Assembly (NCBI GenBank): GCA_002309615.1
Contig: DBXT01000079.1
Location: 1 to 20,971 of the forward strand
Direction of reading: 5' to 3'
DNA: 20,971 nt
DNA from: Bacteroidales bacterium UBA1205
Lineage (GTDB): Bacteria > Bacteroidota > Bacteroidia > Bacteroidales > WCHB1-69
Shown: in pieces, positions 1 through 7,218 of the stretch
How positions within the stretch are numbered: the first letter of the stretch is position 1
Layout: each line of letters begins with the position of its first letter
The notes under the pieces: generated by a model
Databases searched by the model: none
The model's input: the letters and a program-made list of their open reading frames with translations, nothing else
Told to the model about the DNA's origin: nothing
Position numbers and translations under genes: made by a program

Positions 1-92
1 GGATAGAACATGGCACTTTGTACCATAGGCTGTATGGGTTGGGGGTGGCCGTTAAGCGTTAGTACCATGTTGCTATTTTTTATCCTTTTCAT
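1..92 (-). CDS. 5' end of an unidentified gene, possibly a second RHS tip (partial at window edge)
   Basis: An ATG at 90-92 opens a minus-strand frame that runs off the left edge, giving 30 visible residues. It lies 41 bases downstream of the immunity-like gene. A TATCTTTG promoter element sits only four bases before the ATG, exactly as in the RHS gene at 634-1683; both share the 18 bases TATCTTTGCAAAATGAAA. The visible protein contains GHPQP followed by VQSAMFYP, which loosely parallels YHPNH and VVQSFLYAP of the RHS gene. The product may therefore be a diverged RHS core start, but the match is short and partly lost to an apparent deletion. Family assignment is inference; the open frame and promoter are seen directly. 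Confidence 0.35.
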   Translation of the reverse strand, partial: MKRIKNSNMVLTLNGHPQPIQPMVQSAMFY

Positions 93-96
93 TTTG

Positions 97-104
97 CAAA
101 GATA
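97..104 (-). promoter_or_regulatory. TATCTTTG promoter -7 element
   Basis: CAAAGATA on the plus strand reads TATCTTTG on the minus strand, matching the Bacteroidota -7 consensus TAnnTTTG. Only CAAA separates it from the ATG at 92, so transcription probably starts at or very near the start codon (leaderless or nearly so). An ATTGG about 17 bases upstream is a weak candidate for the -33 element. Confidence 0.6.
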
Positions 105-133
105 ATATTTTTTATAACTTTCCAATAATAATC

Positions 134-625
134 TTATAATAAGATGAAAAATAAACAAATACTTATTCCTAATAGAAATGTAACTGTAAAAAAAGTTATA
201 TATTTCCATTTTTGTTTTTCTTTCTCAGAATCTTTTTCAAACATTTTAAAATAGACAAGAAAACCATCATTCCACCAAGAAAGCAAATATTCATTAATGA
301 TAGATGATGGTAATGCAACGATAAGTACAAATGATATAATAGAGATAATTTTATTAATTTTATATGAAATAAGCATTCTTAAAACATATATTCCTATAGG
401 TAACATTATTATACCAGAAATCAACAACATTGTGTAAAAAGAAAATGGTAACATTACATATGATACAGCCTCAAAAAGGGTGTCCTGTATATTTGCAACC
501 CCTCTTTTTCTATAAAATTCTTGTATCCTCTTTTTTTTTAAAAAATATTTAATAAAAGGGTATGAACAATTGAATTGCCATATATTATAAAAAATTTTAT
601 TCCAAAAATAAGTTATTCCTTTCAT
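134..625 (-). CDS. small membrane protein, probable immunity partner of the RHS tip
   Basis: A 163-residue protein with a basic N-terminus (KKKR at 30-33) and hydrophobic segments at about 52-84 (long enough for two helices), 92-112 and 142-163, so three or four membrane spans. It starts 8 bases after the RHS stop codon on the same strand, which suggests co-transcription and possibly coupled translation. I do not recognise the family from its sequence. In RHS and other polymorphic toxin loci the gene directly after the toxin tip normally encodes its specific immunity protein. A membrane-embedded immunity protein would suit a toxin whose tail looks membrane-active (glycine-rich). The gene is very AT-rich (13 G or C in bases 301-360), like the toxin tail and unlike the RHS core. 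The immunity role is inference from position. Confidence 0.65.
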   Translation of the reverse strand: MKGITYFWNKIFYNIWQFNCSYPFIKYFLKKKRIQEFYRKRGVANIQDTLFEAVSYVMLPFSFYTMLLISGIIMLPIGIYVLRMLISYKINKIISIISFVLIVALPSSIINEYLLSWWNDGFLVYFKMFEKDSEKEKQKWKYITFFTVTFLLGISICLFFILL

Positions 626-633
626 AACAATTA

Positions 634-1683
634 CTATTTCAAATTATTATATATTTTCTTGCCTGCTTTTTCTCCTCCCCAAGAACCTCCAACGCTTCCA
701 ATGACACCTCCTATAATCGCTCCTGGTACTGCTCCAAATCCACCAAAGCATCCCCCAATAGAGCCTCCTATTAATGCACCTGCTTTAAATCCTAACCATC
801 CGCCTGTTATACTACCTATTGCACCAGACGTATTTTCTCCAATTTTACCACCATCATTATATATGCCCAATCCTAATTCTGCAGCATTCATTGCGAAGCC
901 TAAATGCGAAATGGTCTTTAATGATTTTCCAACAGAAGTGTTTTTAAGATATTTTGCAGATTCATATTGATTACCATGATATATCCTTCCTGTATTTTTA
1001 TTTCTATAATGAATATTACCTTTTTCTGTAATAGTTATATTTTCATTATTTTCAGTTACCCCATCAGCAAAACCAAATAAAGCATCTATAGGAATTGTAT
1101 ATATTTCAGTTTTTCTATTTCCAAAAACAGTATAAGTCATGTCACTAATGGTTATATTTCCACTTTTGTCTCCATGATAAAGATATTGTTCATCTTGCTC
1201 TGTTTGACCAAACCAGTTAGCTGTTTTTCCTACGTATCTTTCACCTTCACCTAATTGAGTATTTTCATTTACATTTTTATCATATATAGGATTTCCTTCT
1301 GCATTTAAATACCAATCATCACTCATCCCACTCGGATCTACCTTTCCCACAGGATTATTACTGCAATAATGGTATGGCGTCAACCATGGTTTTTCACTCA
1401 TTAACGGGTCACGGGAAATAAATGTTGGCGGAGCATAGTATCTCGCTTCATAGTAATACATGCCGGTCTCCTCATCCAATTCTTTGGCGTTAAAAGCATA
1501 ATTAGGCAAAACATTGCCGTTAAAGCCAGGATTGTATTCTGAGATAATATCCCCATAGGGAGCATATAAGAAACTCTGTACTACAGATTGTTGTGCATTT
1601 GTCACGTACATGGTAGAGGATAAGTGGTTGGGGTGGTAGTAAAAAAATCCTTTATCGCTCATGCTGTAATACGTGGTTTTCAT
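634..1683 (-). CDS. orphan RHS-repeat-associated core protein with variable C-terminal toxin-like domain
   Basis: A 349-residue protein. Residues 15-119 form the C-terminal RHS core: FFYYHPNHLSSTMYVT near 13-28, FNAKELDEETGMYYYEARYY at 64-83, SRDPL at 90-94, and the closing PVGKVDPSG at 111-119, equivalent to the core-tip junction where RHS proteins cleave themselves. Residues 120-349 are the variable tail, ending in a glycine-rich stretch (about 285-342) with repeated GxxxG spacing (IGGSIGG, IGGVIGSVGG), as in membrane-inserting glycine zippers. The protein lacks the many YD repeats and the N-terminal delivery part of full RHS toxins, which exceed 1000 residues. It is thus an orphan tip cassette, yet it has its own TATCTTTG element four bases before the ATG. 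The immunity-like gene follows directly. The core assignment is secure; toxin activity and pore formation are inference. Confidence 0.85.
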   Translation of the reverse strand: MKTTYYSMSDKGFFYYHPNHLSSTMYVTNAQQSVVQSFLYAPYGDIISEYNPGFNGNVLPNYAFNAKELDEETGMYYYEARYYAPPTFISRDPLMSEKPWLTPYHYCSNNPVGKVDPSGMSDDWYLNAEGNPIYDKNVNENTQLGEGERYVGKTANWFGQTEQDEQYLYHGDKSGNITISDMTYTVFGNRKTEIYTIPIDALFGFADGVTENNENITITEKGNIHYRNKNTGRIYHGNQYESAKYLKNTSVGKSLKTISHLGFAMNAAELGLGIYNDGGKIGENTSGAIGSITGGWLGFKAGALIGGSIGGCFGGFGAVPGAIIGGVIGSVGGSWGGEKAGKKIYNNLK

Positions 1684-1687
1684 TTTG

Positions 1688-1695
1688 CAAAGATA
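1688..1695 (-). promoter_or_regulatory. TATCTTTG promoter -7 element for the RHS tip gene
   Basis: The minus strand reads TATCTTTG, then CAAA, then the ATG at 1683. This matches TAnnTTTG and leaves no room for a ribosome binding site if transcription starts about 5-7 bases downstream, so the mRNA is probably leaderless. The same arrangement precedes the gene at 1-92. Confidence 0.6.
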
Positions 1696-1730
1696 GTAAT
1701 TTTTTTGTTAAATTCATATTTTTGTTAAAT

Positions 1731-2057
1731 TTATCTGTTTGGGGAGGTGTGTTGAATAAATTTCACCATATGCCTGCCACAACGTACTATATACATGCCG
1801 CTTGCCCATGAAGAGATGTCAAGGCTTATATTTTCTCCGTTGGGTACATTTTTTACCAATCGACCGGTGATATTATATACAAGAATATATTCCGTAGCAC
1901 AATCAAATGTGCCGGTGGTAGCAATAGAATCTATAAAAGAACTTATATGCCGATTCTTTGCTTCTGCATTGGATAAATGGGTACTTTCAAAATCAAAGAT
2001 GCCGGTATCACTATTATCATAGAACGGATAAAAATAACCAATCAAAATCATTTTCAT
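1731..2057 (-). CDS. short protein with T9SS type A C-terminal sorting domain, probable gene remnant
   Basis: A 108-residue protein if the ATG at 2055-2057 is used. The upstream frame is open further (to 2192) but would run into the alcohol dehydrogenase gene and past the promoter at 2099-2106, so the inner start is preferred. Residues about 56-102 look like a type A sorting domain: EYILVYNITGRLVKN, then LDISSWASGMYIVR, then HMVKFIQ. This matches the usual pattern of a beta strand ending in G(R/K)xV, an SxxxSGxYxV strand and a final basic strand. Such domains direct cargo through the type IX system to the outer membrane. There is no convincing signal peptide and no passenger domain, so this is most likely the tail of a once larger secreted protein. 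It lies 47 bases upstream of the RHS gene, same strand. Confidence 0.6.
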   Translation of the reverse strand: MKMILIGYFYPFYDNSDTGIFDFESTHLSNAEAKNRHISSFIDSIATTGTFDCATEYILVYNITGRLVKNVPNGENISLDISSWASGMYIVRCGRHMVKFIQHTSPNR

Positions 2058-2072
2058 AAGCAAAAAAAATAC

Positions 2073-2080
2073 TATTTTTG
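2073..2080 (+). promoter_or_regulatory. TATTTTTG promoter -7 element for the alcohol dehydrogenase gene
   Basis: TATTTTTG fits TAnnTTTG and lies 25 bases before the ATG at 2106, a normal leader length. It is interleaved with the opposing element at 2099-2106. Confidence 0.5.
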
Positions 2081-2098
2081 CAAATGCTAACAAAAAAA

Positions 2099-2106
2099 CA
2101 AAGATA
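2099..2106 (-). promoter_or_regulatory. TATCTTTG promoter -7 element for the T9SS-domain ORF
   Basis: CAAAGATA on the plus strand gives TATCTTTG on the minus strand, 41 bases before the ATG at 2057. Its last base coincides with the first base of the opposing alcohol dehydrogenase start codon, so the two divergent promoters overlap and may interfere. Confidence 0.5.
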
Positions 2107-3273
2107 TGATATACGATTTCACTTATTGCAATCCCACCAAAATACATTTTGGTAAAACGGCACTCACCCACCTTCCGTCCGAATTGGAACAATATGGCAA
2201 AAACATATTATTGATATATGGTAAAAATTCCATCAAAAAATATGGTATTTACGACCAAATCATGTCTGCCCTTCACCAAACGGGCAAAACGGTAGTAGAA
2301 CTTGCCGGTATCAACTCCAATCCGCGTTATGCTCAAGTATTGCAAGGCGGGCAATTGGTAAGAGAGAACCATACAGACCTTATTTTAGCCGTAGGCGGAG
2401 GCAGTGTAATAGACTGTGCCAAAGGCATAGCCGCCTCGGCATACTACACGGGTGATGCTTGGCAACATTATTGGGTGGAACAAGGTCCTATTGTCAACCC
2501 TATAGTGCCGGTGGCCTCGGTGCTCACCATGACAGGCACCGCTTCCGAAATGAATACCGGCTCGGTGATTACCAACGAAGAAAAGAAGCTCAAGCTGGGA
2601 CGCGTATTCCCCTTTCCCGAAATGACACCGAAATTTTCCATACTCAACCCTGAATTTACATTTACCGTTCCCCACATACAAATGGTGAGCGGAATAGCCG
2701 ATATTTTTTCCCACCTGATGGAACAATATTTCGGCGGCACCGACGACTGCACCTCCGACTACCTGCTGGAAGGAGTGATGCTATCGCTCATACACGCTTC
2801 CCGCATAGCCGTAAAAAAATCCGCACGACTACGAAGCCCGCAGTAACATCATGTGGTGTGCCACCATGGGACTGAACAAAATATTGGCACTCTCCAAACA
2901 ACAAGACTGGGAGGTACACATGATAGAGCATCAATTAGGAGCCTATACCGATTGCCCTCACGGCATAGGGCTGGCCATTATATCTCCCGCTTACTACCGC
3001 TATATTTATCGGCATGGCTTGCCCAAATTCGTGCGTTTTGCCCAAAACATCTGGCACGTTTCCGCCGATGGCAAAAGCGACGAAGAAATAGCGTTGGAAG
3101 GCATTTCCCGTTTGGAAGCTTTTTTCAAAGAATTGGGCATTCCTCAACAACTGCGTGATGTGGGCACTACAGCAGAAATGCTGCCCGACATAGCTCAATC
3201 CACCATAGAGGGCGGCGGTTATTATCACATGAAATCCGATGATATACTGCAAGTGCTGAAAAATTGTTTTTAA
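2106..3273 (+). pseudogene. iron-containing alcohol dehydrogenase (butanol dehydrogenase / YqhD type), frameshifted
   Basis: The family reduces aldehydes with NAD(P)H. The first frame (2106-2846, 246 residues) holds the GGGS nucleotide-binding motif at 97-100 and metal ligands D199 and H203 (GIADIFSHLMEQ). The second frame (2851-3273) holds the other two ligands, in WEVHMIEH and CPHG, spaced 14 residues apart as in YqhD. The frames are separated by one extra base in seven A residues at 2813-2819. With six As the reading becomes V-K-N-P-H-D-Y-E-A-R-S-N-I-M-W, the expected family sequence, and the protein is 388 residues, the usual length. As written it stops at 2844 and loses half its metal site. 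The cause may be a real mutation, reversible slippage or an assembly error; all other conserved sequence is intact, so any decay is recent. Confidence 0.88.
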
Positions 3274-3402
3274 ACCTGTTCACAAGCATCCTCAAATACG
3301 AATGACAAAGAATATCGCAAAATTCTTTCTCAGCACTGCTTACACACACATTCCGCCTGCGGTGGCTCAATATCAACCGCCATGGGTAAAAAAAACAATA
3401 AA

Positions 3403-3437
3403 ACGGCTGCATCCCTGACTATACAGGATGTAGCCGT
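3403..3437. terminator. 12-bp stem hairpin, possible terminator (better for the minus strand)
   Basis: ACGGCTGCATCC at 3403-3414 pairs with GGATGTAGCCGT at 3426-3437 (one G-T pair) around an 11-base loop. On the plus strand the stem is not followed by a T run. On the minus strand it is followed by TTTTATTGTTTTTTTT, as in a Rho-independent terminator. It lies 130 bases after the alcohol dehydrogenase stop, and no minus-strand gene is seen ending here. Confidence 0.4.
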
Positions 3438-3701
3438 AGTCTCCTTCAAAACACTTCGCCAACATAATGCAGCATACACCTACTTCATCAGAGGATGCAA
3501 ACAGAAAAAGAACGGAAAGTAATATACATAATGCTTAAGAAAAAAATCATCCGATTCAGCCAGAACGGGCAGCCTATCTGATGAGGGTTTTATCGGCATT
3601 GTGCAGAAAAATACAGCTTGTTTGCCGACTCTTTGAAACCGTTTTGTCAGGCTACTGACATAAAAAATTAAACTAATATGCATACTATTCCGTAAAATGA
3701 C

Positions 3702-3709
3702 TATCTTTG
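3702..3709 (+). promoter_or_regulatory. TATCTTTG promoter -7 element for dipeptidase-plug operon
   Basis: TATCTTTG lies 82 bases before the dipeptidase ATG at 3792. A six-codon frame (M-N-V-V-Q-N, 3714-3734) begins four bases after the element and could be a leader minigene, but it is too short to judge. Confidence 0.6.
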
Positions 3710-3791
3710 CAGGATGAATGTTGTACAAAATTAATTTTCATCAGCCGATAACGCACTTAACATTATTTAAACAAATACAATAATATACAGC

Positions 3792-5894
3792 ATGAAAAAA
3801 TGTATAATCGTCGGTCTGGCAATAAGCATATTTGCCTATGGATGCCGATCTAAAAAAGCAAACGAAATGAATAATCCTTTTTTTCAAACATGGGATACCC
3901 CTTACCAAGTCCCGCCCTTTGATAAGATAAAAGTAGAACATTACCTTCCCGCTTTTGAAGAAGGTATGCGTATGCAAATGGCAGAAATTGACACTATTTG
4001 TCAAAATCCGGCTACGCCTACATTTGCCAACACCATAGAAGCCATGGAATATAGCGGAGCTTTGTTGGACAAAGTCAGCAGCGTATTTTTCAACCTGCTG
4101 GAAACCGACAACAATGAAGAGATGCAAAGCATAGCCGAAACCATTGCTCCCCTGTTAAGCGAGCATAATGACAATATCAATATGAATAAGGACTTGTTTT
4201 TAAGAGTCAAATACGTATATGAACACCAACAGGAGGAAACGCTCACCGAAGAGCAAACCCGCCTTTTGGAGGAAACCTATAAAAACTTTATTCGTGGGGG
4301 TGCCAATCTCACCGGTCAACAACAAGAAAGGTTTAAAGCCATTAACCAAGAGATTGCCGAACTCACTTTAAAATTCAACAACAATGTGCTTGCCGCTACC
4401 AATGCCTATCGTTTAATCATTGACGATTCCGCTGATTTAAACGGGCTGCCTTCCAATGTGACAGCCGTGGCAAAAGAAGAAGCTGACAAGCATGACTCTA
4501 CCAAAGGCAAATGGGTGTTTACTTTACAAAATCCGAGTTTGTTACCATTTTTGGAATATGCAGGCAACAGAGAAAAACGCCGGGAAATATGGGAAGCATA
4601 CGCTTCTCGTTGCAATGGAGGCAAATACGATAACAACGATATTATCAACCGACTGGTAAATTTACGCATAGAAAGGGCTCATTTGTTAGGATATGCTTCC
4701 CATGCGGATTTTATTTTAGACGAAAACATGGCAAAAACACCCGCTGCCGCTTACGACCTGCTGCTGAAAGTATGGCAGCCTGCTATAGACAAAGCCAAAC
4801 AAGAATTGGCTACGTATCAGCAAAAAGCCGGCAAAGAAAAAATTGAGCCATGGGATTGGCGCTATTATACCGAACTTATCCGTAAAGAAAAATACGATTT
4901 GGACCAAGACAGCATACGTTCTTATTTTCCGTTGGAAAACACATTAAAAGGAATGTTTTCGGTAGCAGAGAAATTGTACAATATCACTTTGCGTATCAAC
5001 AAAGATATTCCCACCTACGGGAAAGATGTGATAGCCTATGAAGTGATTGACAACAACCAAACCATAGGCATACTTTACATGGATTTTTACGTACGCCCGA
5101 CCAAATCAAGCGGAGCTTGGATGACAGAATTCCGCAATCAGCACCTGCAACCGGACGGCAGCAATGTAATACCGGTAATTTCCGTTGTGTACAATTTTTC
5201 CCAACCCGCAAAAAACACTCCGTCGCTACTCACCATAGACGATGTACAAACCCTCTTCCACGAATTCGGACATGCCCTGCACGGCTTGTTCAGCAAATGC
5301 CGGTATAAATCTACGGCAGGCACTAATGTAGCTCGCGATTTTGTGGAATTACCTTCTCAAATAATGGAAAACTGGGCTGTTTATCCCGAAGTGATGAAAA
5401 TGATATCCAAGCATTATATTACAGGTGAAGCCATGAATGACGAGCTCATTAACACCATACAGCAATCGCTCACTTACGGGCAAGGCTTTGCCAACACCGA
5501 ACTCATCGCCGCTTCGCTGCTGGATATGGACTATCATACTTTAACCGAGCAGACTGACATTCATCCCGATGAATTTGAACAAGCCAGCATGAATAAATAC
5601 GGCTTGATTCAAGAAATTATTCCGCGTTATAAAAGCCAATATTTCAAACATATATTCACCGATGCTTTCGGCTATTCCGCAGGATATTACAGCTATACTT
5701 GGTCGGCAGTGCTGGATGCCGATGCTTTTGAAATGTTTAAAGAAAACGGCATATTCAACAAGGAGACCGCTACCAAATTCCGCACCTGCATATTGGAAAA
5801 AGGCAATACCATGGATCCTATGAAAGCCTATATCAACTTTAGAGGACACACCCCCGATATAACACCGCTTTTGAAAAACAGAGGTCTTAAATAA
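3792..5894 (+). CDS. dcp: M3-family peptidyl-dipeptidase, lipoprotein
   Basis: A 700-residue zinc metallopeptidase of the M3 (thimet/Dcp/oligopeptidase A) family, which cleaves short peptides, in Dcp by removing C-terminal dipeptides. The zinc motif HEFGHALHG is at 490-498 (ligands H490 and H494, catalytic E491). The third ligand is probably E519 in FVELPSQIMENW. The N-terminus has a lysine pair, a hydrophobic stretch and the lipobox FAYGC with Cys18, so the mature protein should be lipid-anchored in the envelope and act on periplasmic peptides. Length fits the Bacteroidota Dcp group. The closely related oligopeptidase A cannot be fully excluded without alignment, but the Dcp call is favoured by the lipoprotein export. 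It probably shares an operon with the plug gene 25 bases downstream. Confidence 0.9.
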   Translation: MKKCIIVGLAISIFAYGCRSKKANEMNNPFFQTWDTPYQVPPFDKIKVEHYLPAFEEGMRMQMAEIDTICQNPATPTFANTIEAMEYSGALLDKVSSVFFNLLETDNNEEMQSIAETIAPLLSEHNDNINMNKDLFLRVKYVYEHQQEETLTEEQTRLLEETYKNFIRGGANLTGQQQERFKAINQEIAELTLKFNNNVLAATNAYRLIIDDSADLNGLPSNVTAVAKEEADKHDSTKGKWVFTLQNPSLLPFLEYAGNREKRREIWEAYASRCNGGKYDNNDIINRLVNLRIERAHLLGYASHADFILDENMAKTPAAAYDLLLKVWQPAIDKAKQELATYQQKAGKEKIEPWDWRYYTELIRKEKYDLDQDSIRSYFPLENTLKGMFSVAEKLYNITLRINKDIPTYGKDVIAYEVIDNNQTIGILYMDFYVRPTKSSGAWMTEFRNQHLQPDGSNVIPVISVVYNFSQPAKNTPSLLTIDDVQTLFHEFGHALHGLFSKCRYKSTAGTNVARDFVELPSQIMENWAVYPEVMKMISKHYITGEAMNDELINTIQQSLTYGQGFANTELIAASLLDMDYHTLTEQTDIHPDEFEQASMNKYGLIQEIIPRYKSQYFKHIFTDAFGYSAGYYSYTWSAVLDADAFEMFKENGIFNKETATKFRTCILEKGNTMDPMKAYINFRGHTPDITPLLKNRGLK

Positions 5895-5919
5895 CATTTT
5901 TTGCATGATATATATTAAC

Positions 5920-7191
5920 ATGAAAAGAATTATATTTTGCATAATGGCAATGTGGGTATGTTATGCTACCGCACAGGATTTTAACAAAATTCAAATGTGC
6001 AATAAAATTTATAGCGAAGATATACTGAGTATGAAAATGGAAAAAGATAACATCCATTTTGCTTTACCCGTTATCCAACTCCGCTCTAATGAAAAACTCA
6101 CCTTGCGATTTGATGACAAAAGCGATAATTTTAAATACCTGCGTTACACTTTTATTCATTGCACCTATAATTGGGAACCCACACAAGGGCTGAACAAAAA
6201 TGAATACATGGGAATGTTTGAGGATATGGAAATAAGAGATTTCCAAACATCTATCAACACCCTGCAATTTTACACTTCCTACACCATAACCTTCCCTAAT
6301 GAGGACATGAACATAACTAAATCGGGAAATTATATTCTTTACGTATATGATGAAGATACCGAGGCTCCCATACTCACCCATCGCTTTTGCGTAAGTGAAG
6401 ATTTAGTAAAATTATCCCTGTCGACCGCCAGAGCAAACGATATCAGCAAGCGAATGACCCACCAACAACTATCGCTCACCATCAACCATGACAACATGCG
6501 TTTGCTGTCACCGGCTAAATACCTGAAAACCGTCATCACCCAAAACGGGCGATATGATAATGCTATTACGCTTACTCAGCCGACCAACATGTTAGGAGCT
6601 TCTATCATATATAATCGTCCCGATGAAATATTGTTTGAAGGCGGTGCCGAATTCCGAATTTTCAACATACGCACTCTTTACACCACTTTGGAACATGTGC
6701 TTCGGCATGATAAAATAGCGGGAATCAACTATACCCACCTTTATCTTGACCAATCGTGCGTTTATTTACCCTACCAATCGGAATACGATATCAACGGTTG
6801 TTACTTTGTCACCTCTGATGACGGTGACAGCATATATGGTGCCGATTACACCGAAGTGCATTTTTATTTAAATGCCGACAAGCCTCAAGATATGGATTTT
6901 TATGTATACGGAGAACTCACCGACTGGGAACTGCTTCCTGAAGCAAAAATGGAATACAACAGCTATAAAAAAGTATGGGAAACTTCTCTCTACTTAAAAT
7001 CGGGATATTATAATTATACCTATTTGGCCAAACCTCAGTCTAAACCTGCATGCACCTACTTCTACACCGAAGGCAGTCACTGGGAAACCCAAAACAGATA
7101 CAATGCCTTTGTCTACTATCAAGGTGATAATTTAGGATACGACAGATTAATAGGCACTACCGAAATAGAATCCAACCCCAAAACAAAATAA
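5920..7191 (+). CDS. type IX secretion system plug protein (DUF5103 family)
   Basis: A 423-residue exported protein. The start at 5920 is chosen over an in-frame ATG at 5905 because it directly gives a clean signal peptide (MKRIIFCIMAMWVCYATAQ), cleaved near residue 19. The N-terminal half contains the family pattern: VIQLRSNEKLTLRFDD, then YLRYTFIHCTYNWEPTQGL with NEYMG, then FYTSYTITFPN and GNYILYVYDED. This is the DUF5103 / T9SS plug signature. In Flavobacterium the plug protein closes the periplasm-facing opening of the SprA translocon when no cargo is present. The middle and C-terminal part (FYVYGELTDWELL, then a strand of Y-rich sequence) looks like the usual beta domains. It is the second gene of the likely dipeptidase operon. 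Identification rests on sequence pattern memory, without alignment. Confidence 0.8.
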   Translation: MKRIIFCIMAMWVCYATAQDFNKIQMCNKIYSEDILSMKMEKDNIHFALPVIQLRSNEKLTLRFDDKSDNFKYLRYTFIHCTYNWEPTQGLNKNEYMGMFEDMEIRDFQTSINTLQFYTSYTITFPNEDMNITKSGNYILYVYDEDTEAPILTHRFCVSEDLVKLSLSTARANDISKRMTHQQLSLTINHDNMRLLSPAKYLKTVITQNGRYDNAITLTQPTNMLGASIIYNRPDEILFEGGAEFRIFNIRTLYTTLEHVLRHDKIAGINYTHLYLDQSCVYLPYQSEYDINGCYFVTSDDGDSIYGADYTEVHFYLNADKPQDMDFYVYGELTDWELLPEAKMEYNSYKKVWETSLYLKSGYYNYTYLAKPQSKPACTYFYTEGSHWETQNRYNAFVYYQGDNLGYDRLIGTTEIESNPKTK

Positions 7192-7194
7192 CTG

Positions 7195-7212
7195 TTTGCC
7201 GCTATTGGCAAA
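7195..7212. terminator. short hairpin between convergent genes, weak bidirectional terminator candidate
   Basis: TTTGCC and GGCAAA form a 6-bp stem around GCTATT in the 27-base gap between the plug gene and the wbqC-like gene, which converge. No strong T tract follows on either strand, so termination is uncertain. Confidence 0.3.
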
Positions 7213-7218
7213 AGGCAT

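Larger units (their letters stand above)
3274..3791. other. 518-base gap between alcohol dehydrogenase and dipeptidase genes
   Basis: No convincing gene. It holds a 12-bp hairpin (3403-3437), a small inverted repeat TGTCAGgctaCTGACA at 3645-3660, and the TATCTTTG promoter at 3702-3709. The open frames here (for example minus strand 3480-3728) have unlikely amino acid composition and no recognisable domain. It is long for this gene-dense genome and may hold decayed sequence. Confidence 0.6.

Noticed and set aside
575..970. Proline-rich plus-strand open frame of 131 codons
   Set aside because: It is antisense to the glycine-rich RHS tail; glycine codons read backwards give proline, so it is a shadow.
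2811..2820. Programmed -1 ribosomal frameshift on the A7 run, as in dnaX
   Set aside because: Restoring the frame needs +1 (or -2), so -1 slippage leads to the wrong frame.
3645..3660. Inverted repeat TGTCAGgctaCTGACA upstream of the dipeptidase promoter
   Set aside because: Only six base pairs with no second copy seen in the window; too weak to call an operator.
3480..3728. 82-codon minus-strand open frame in the gap
   Set aside because: Odd composition, no domain, its start lies past the plus-strand dipeptidase promoter, and no promoter of its own was found.
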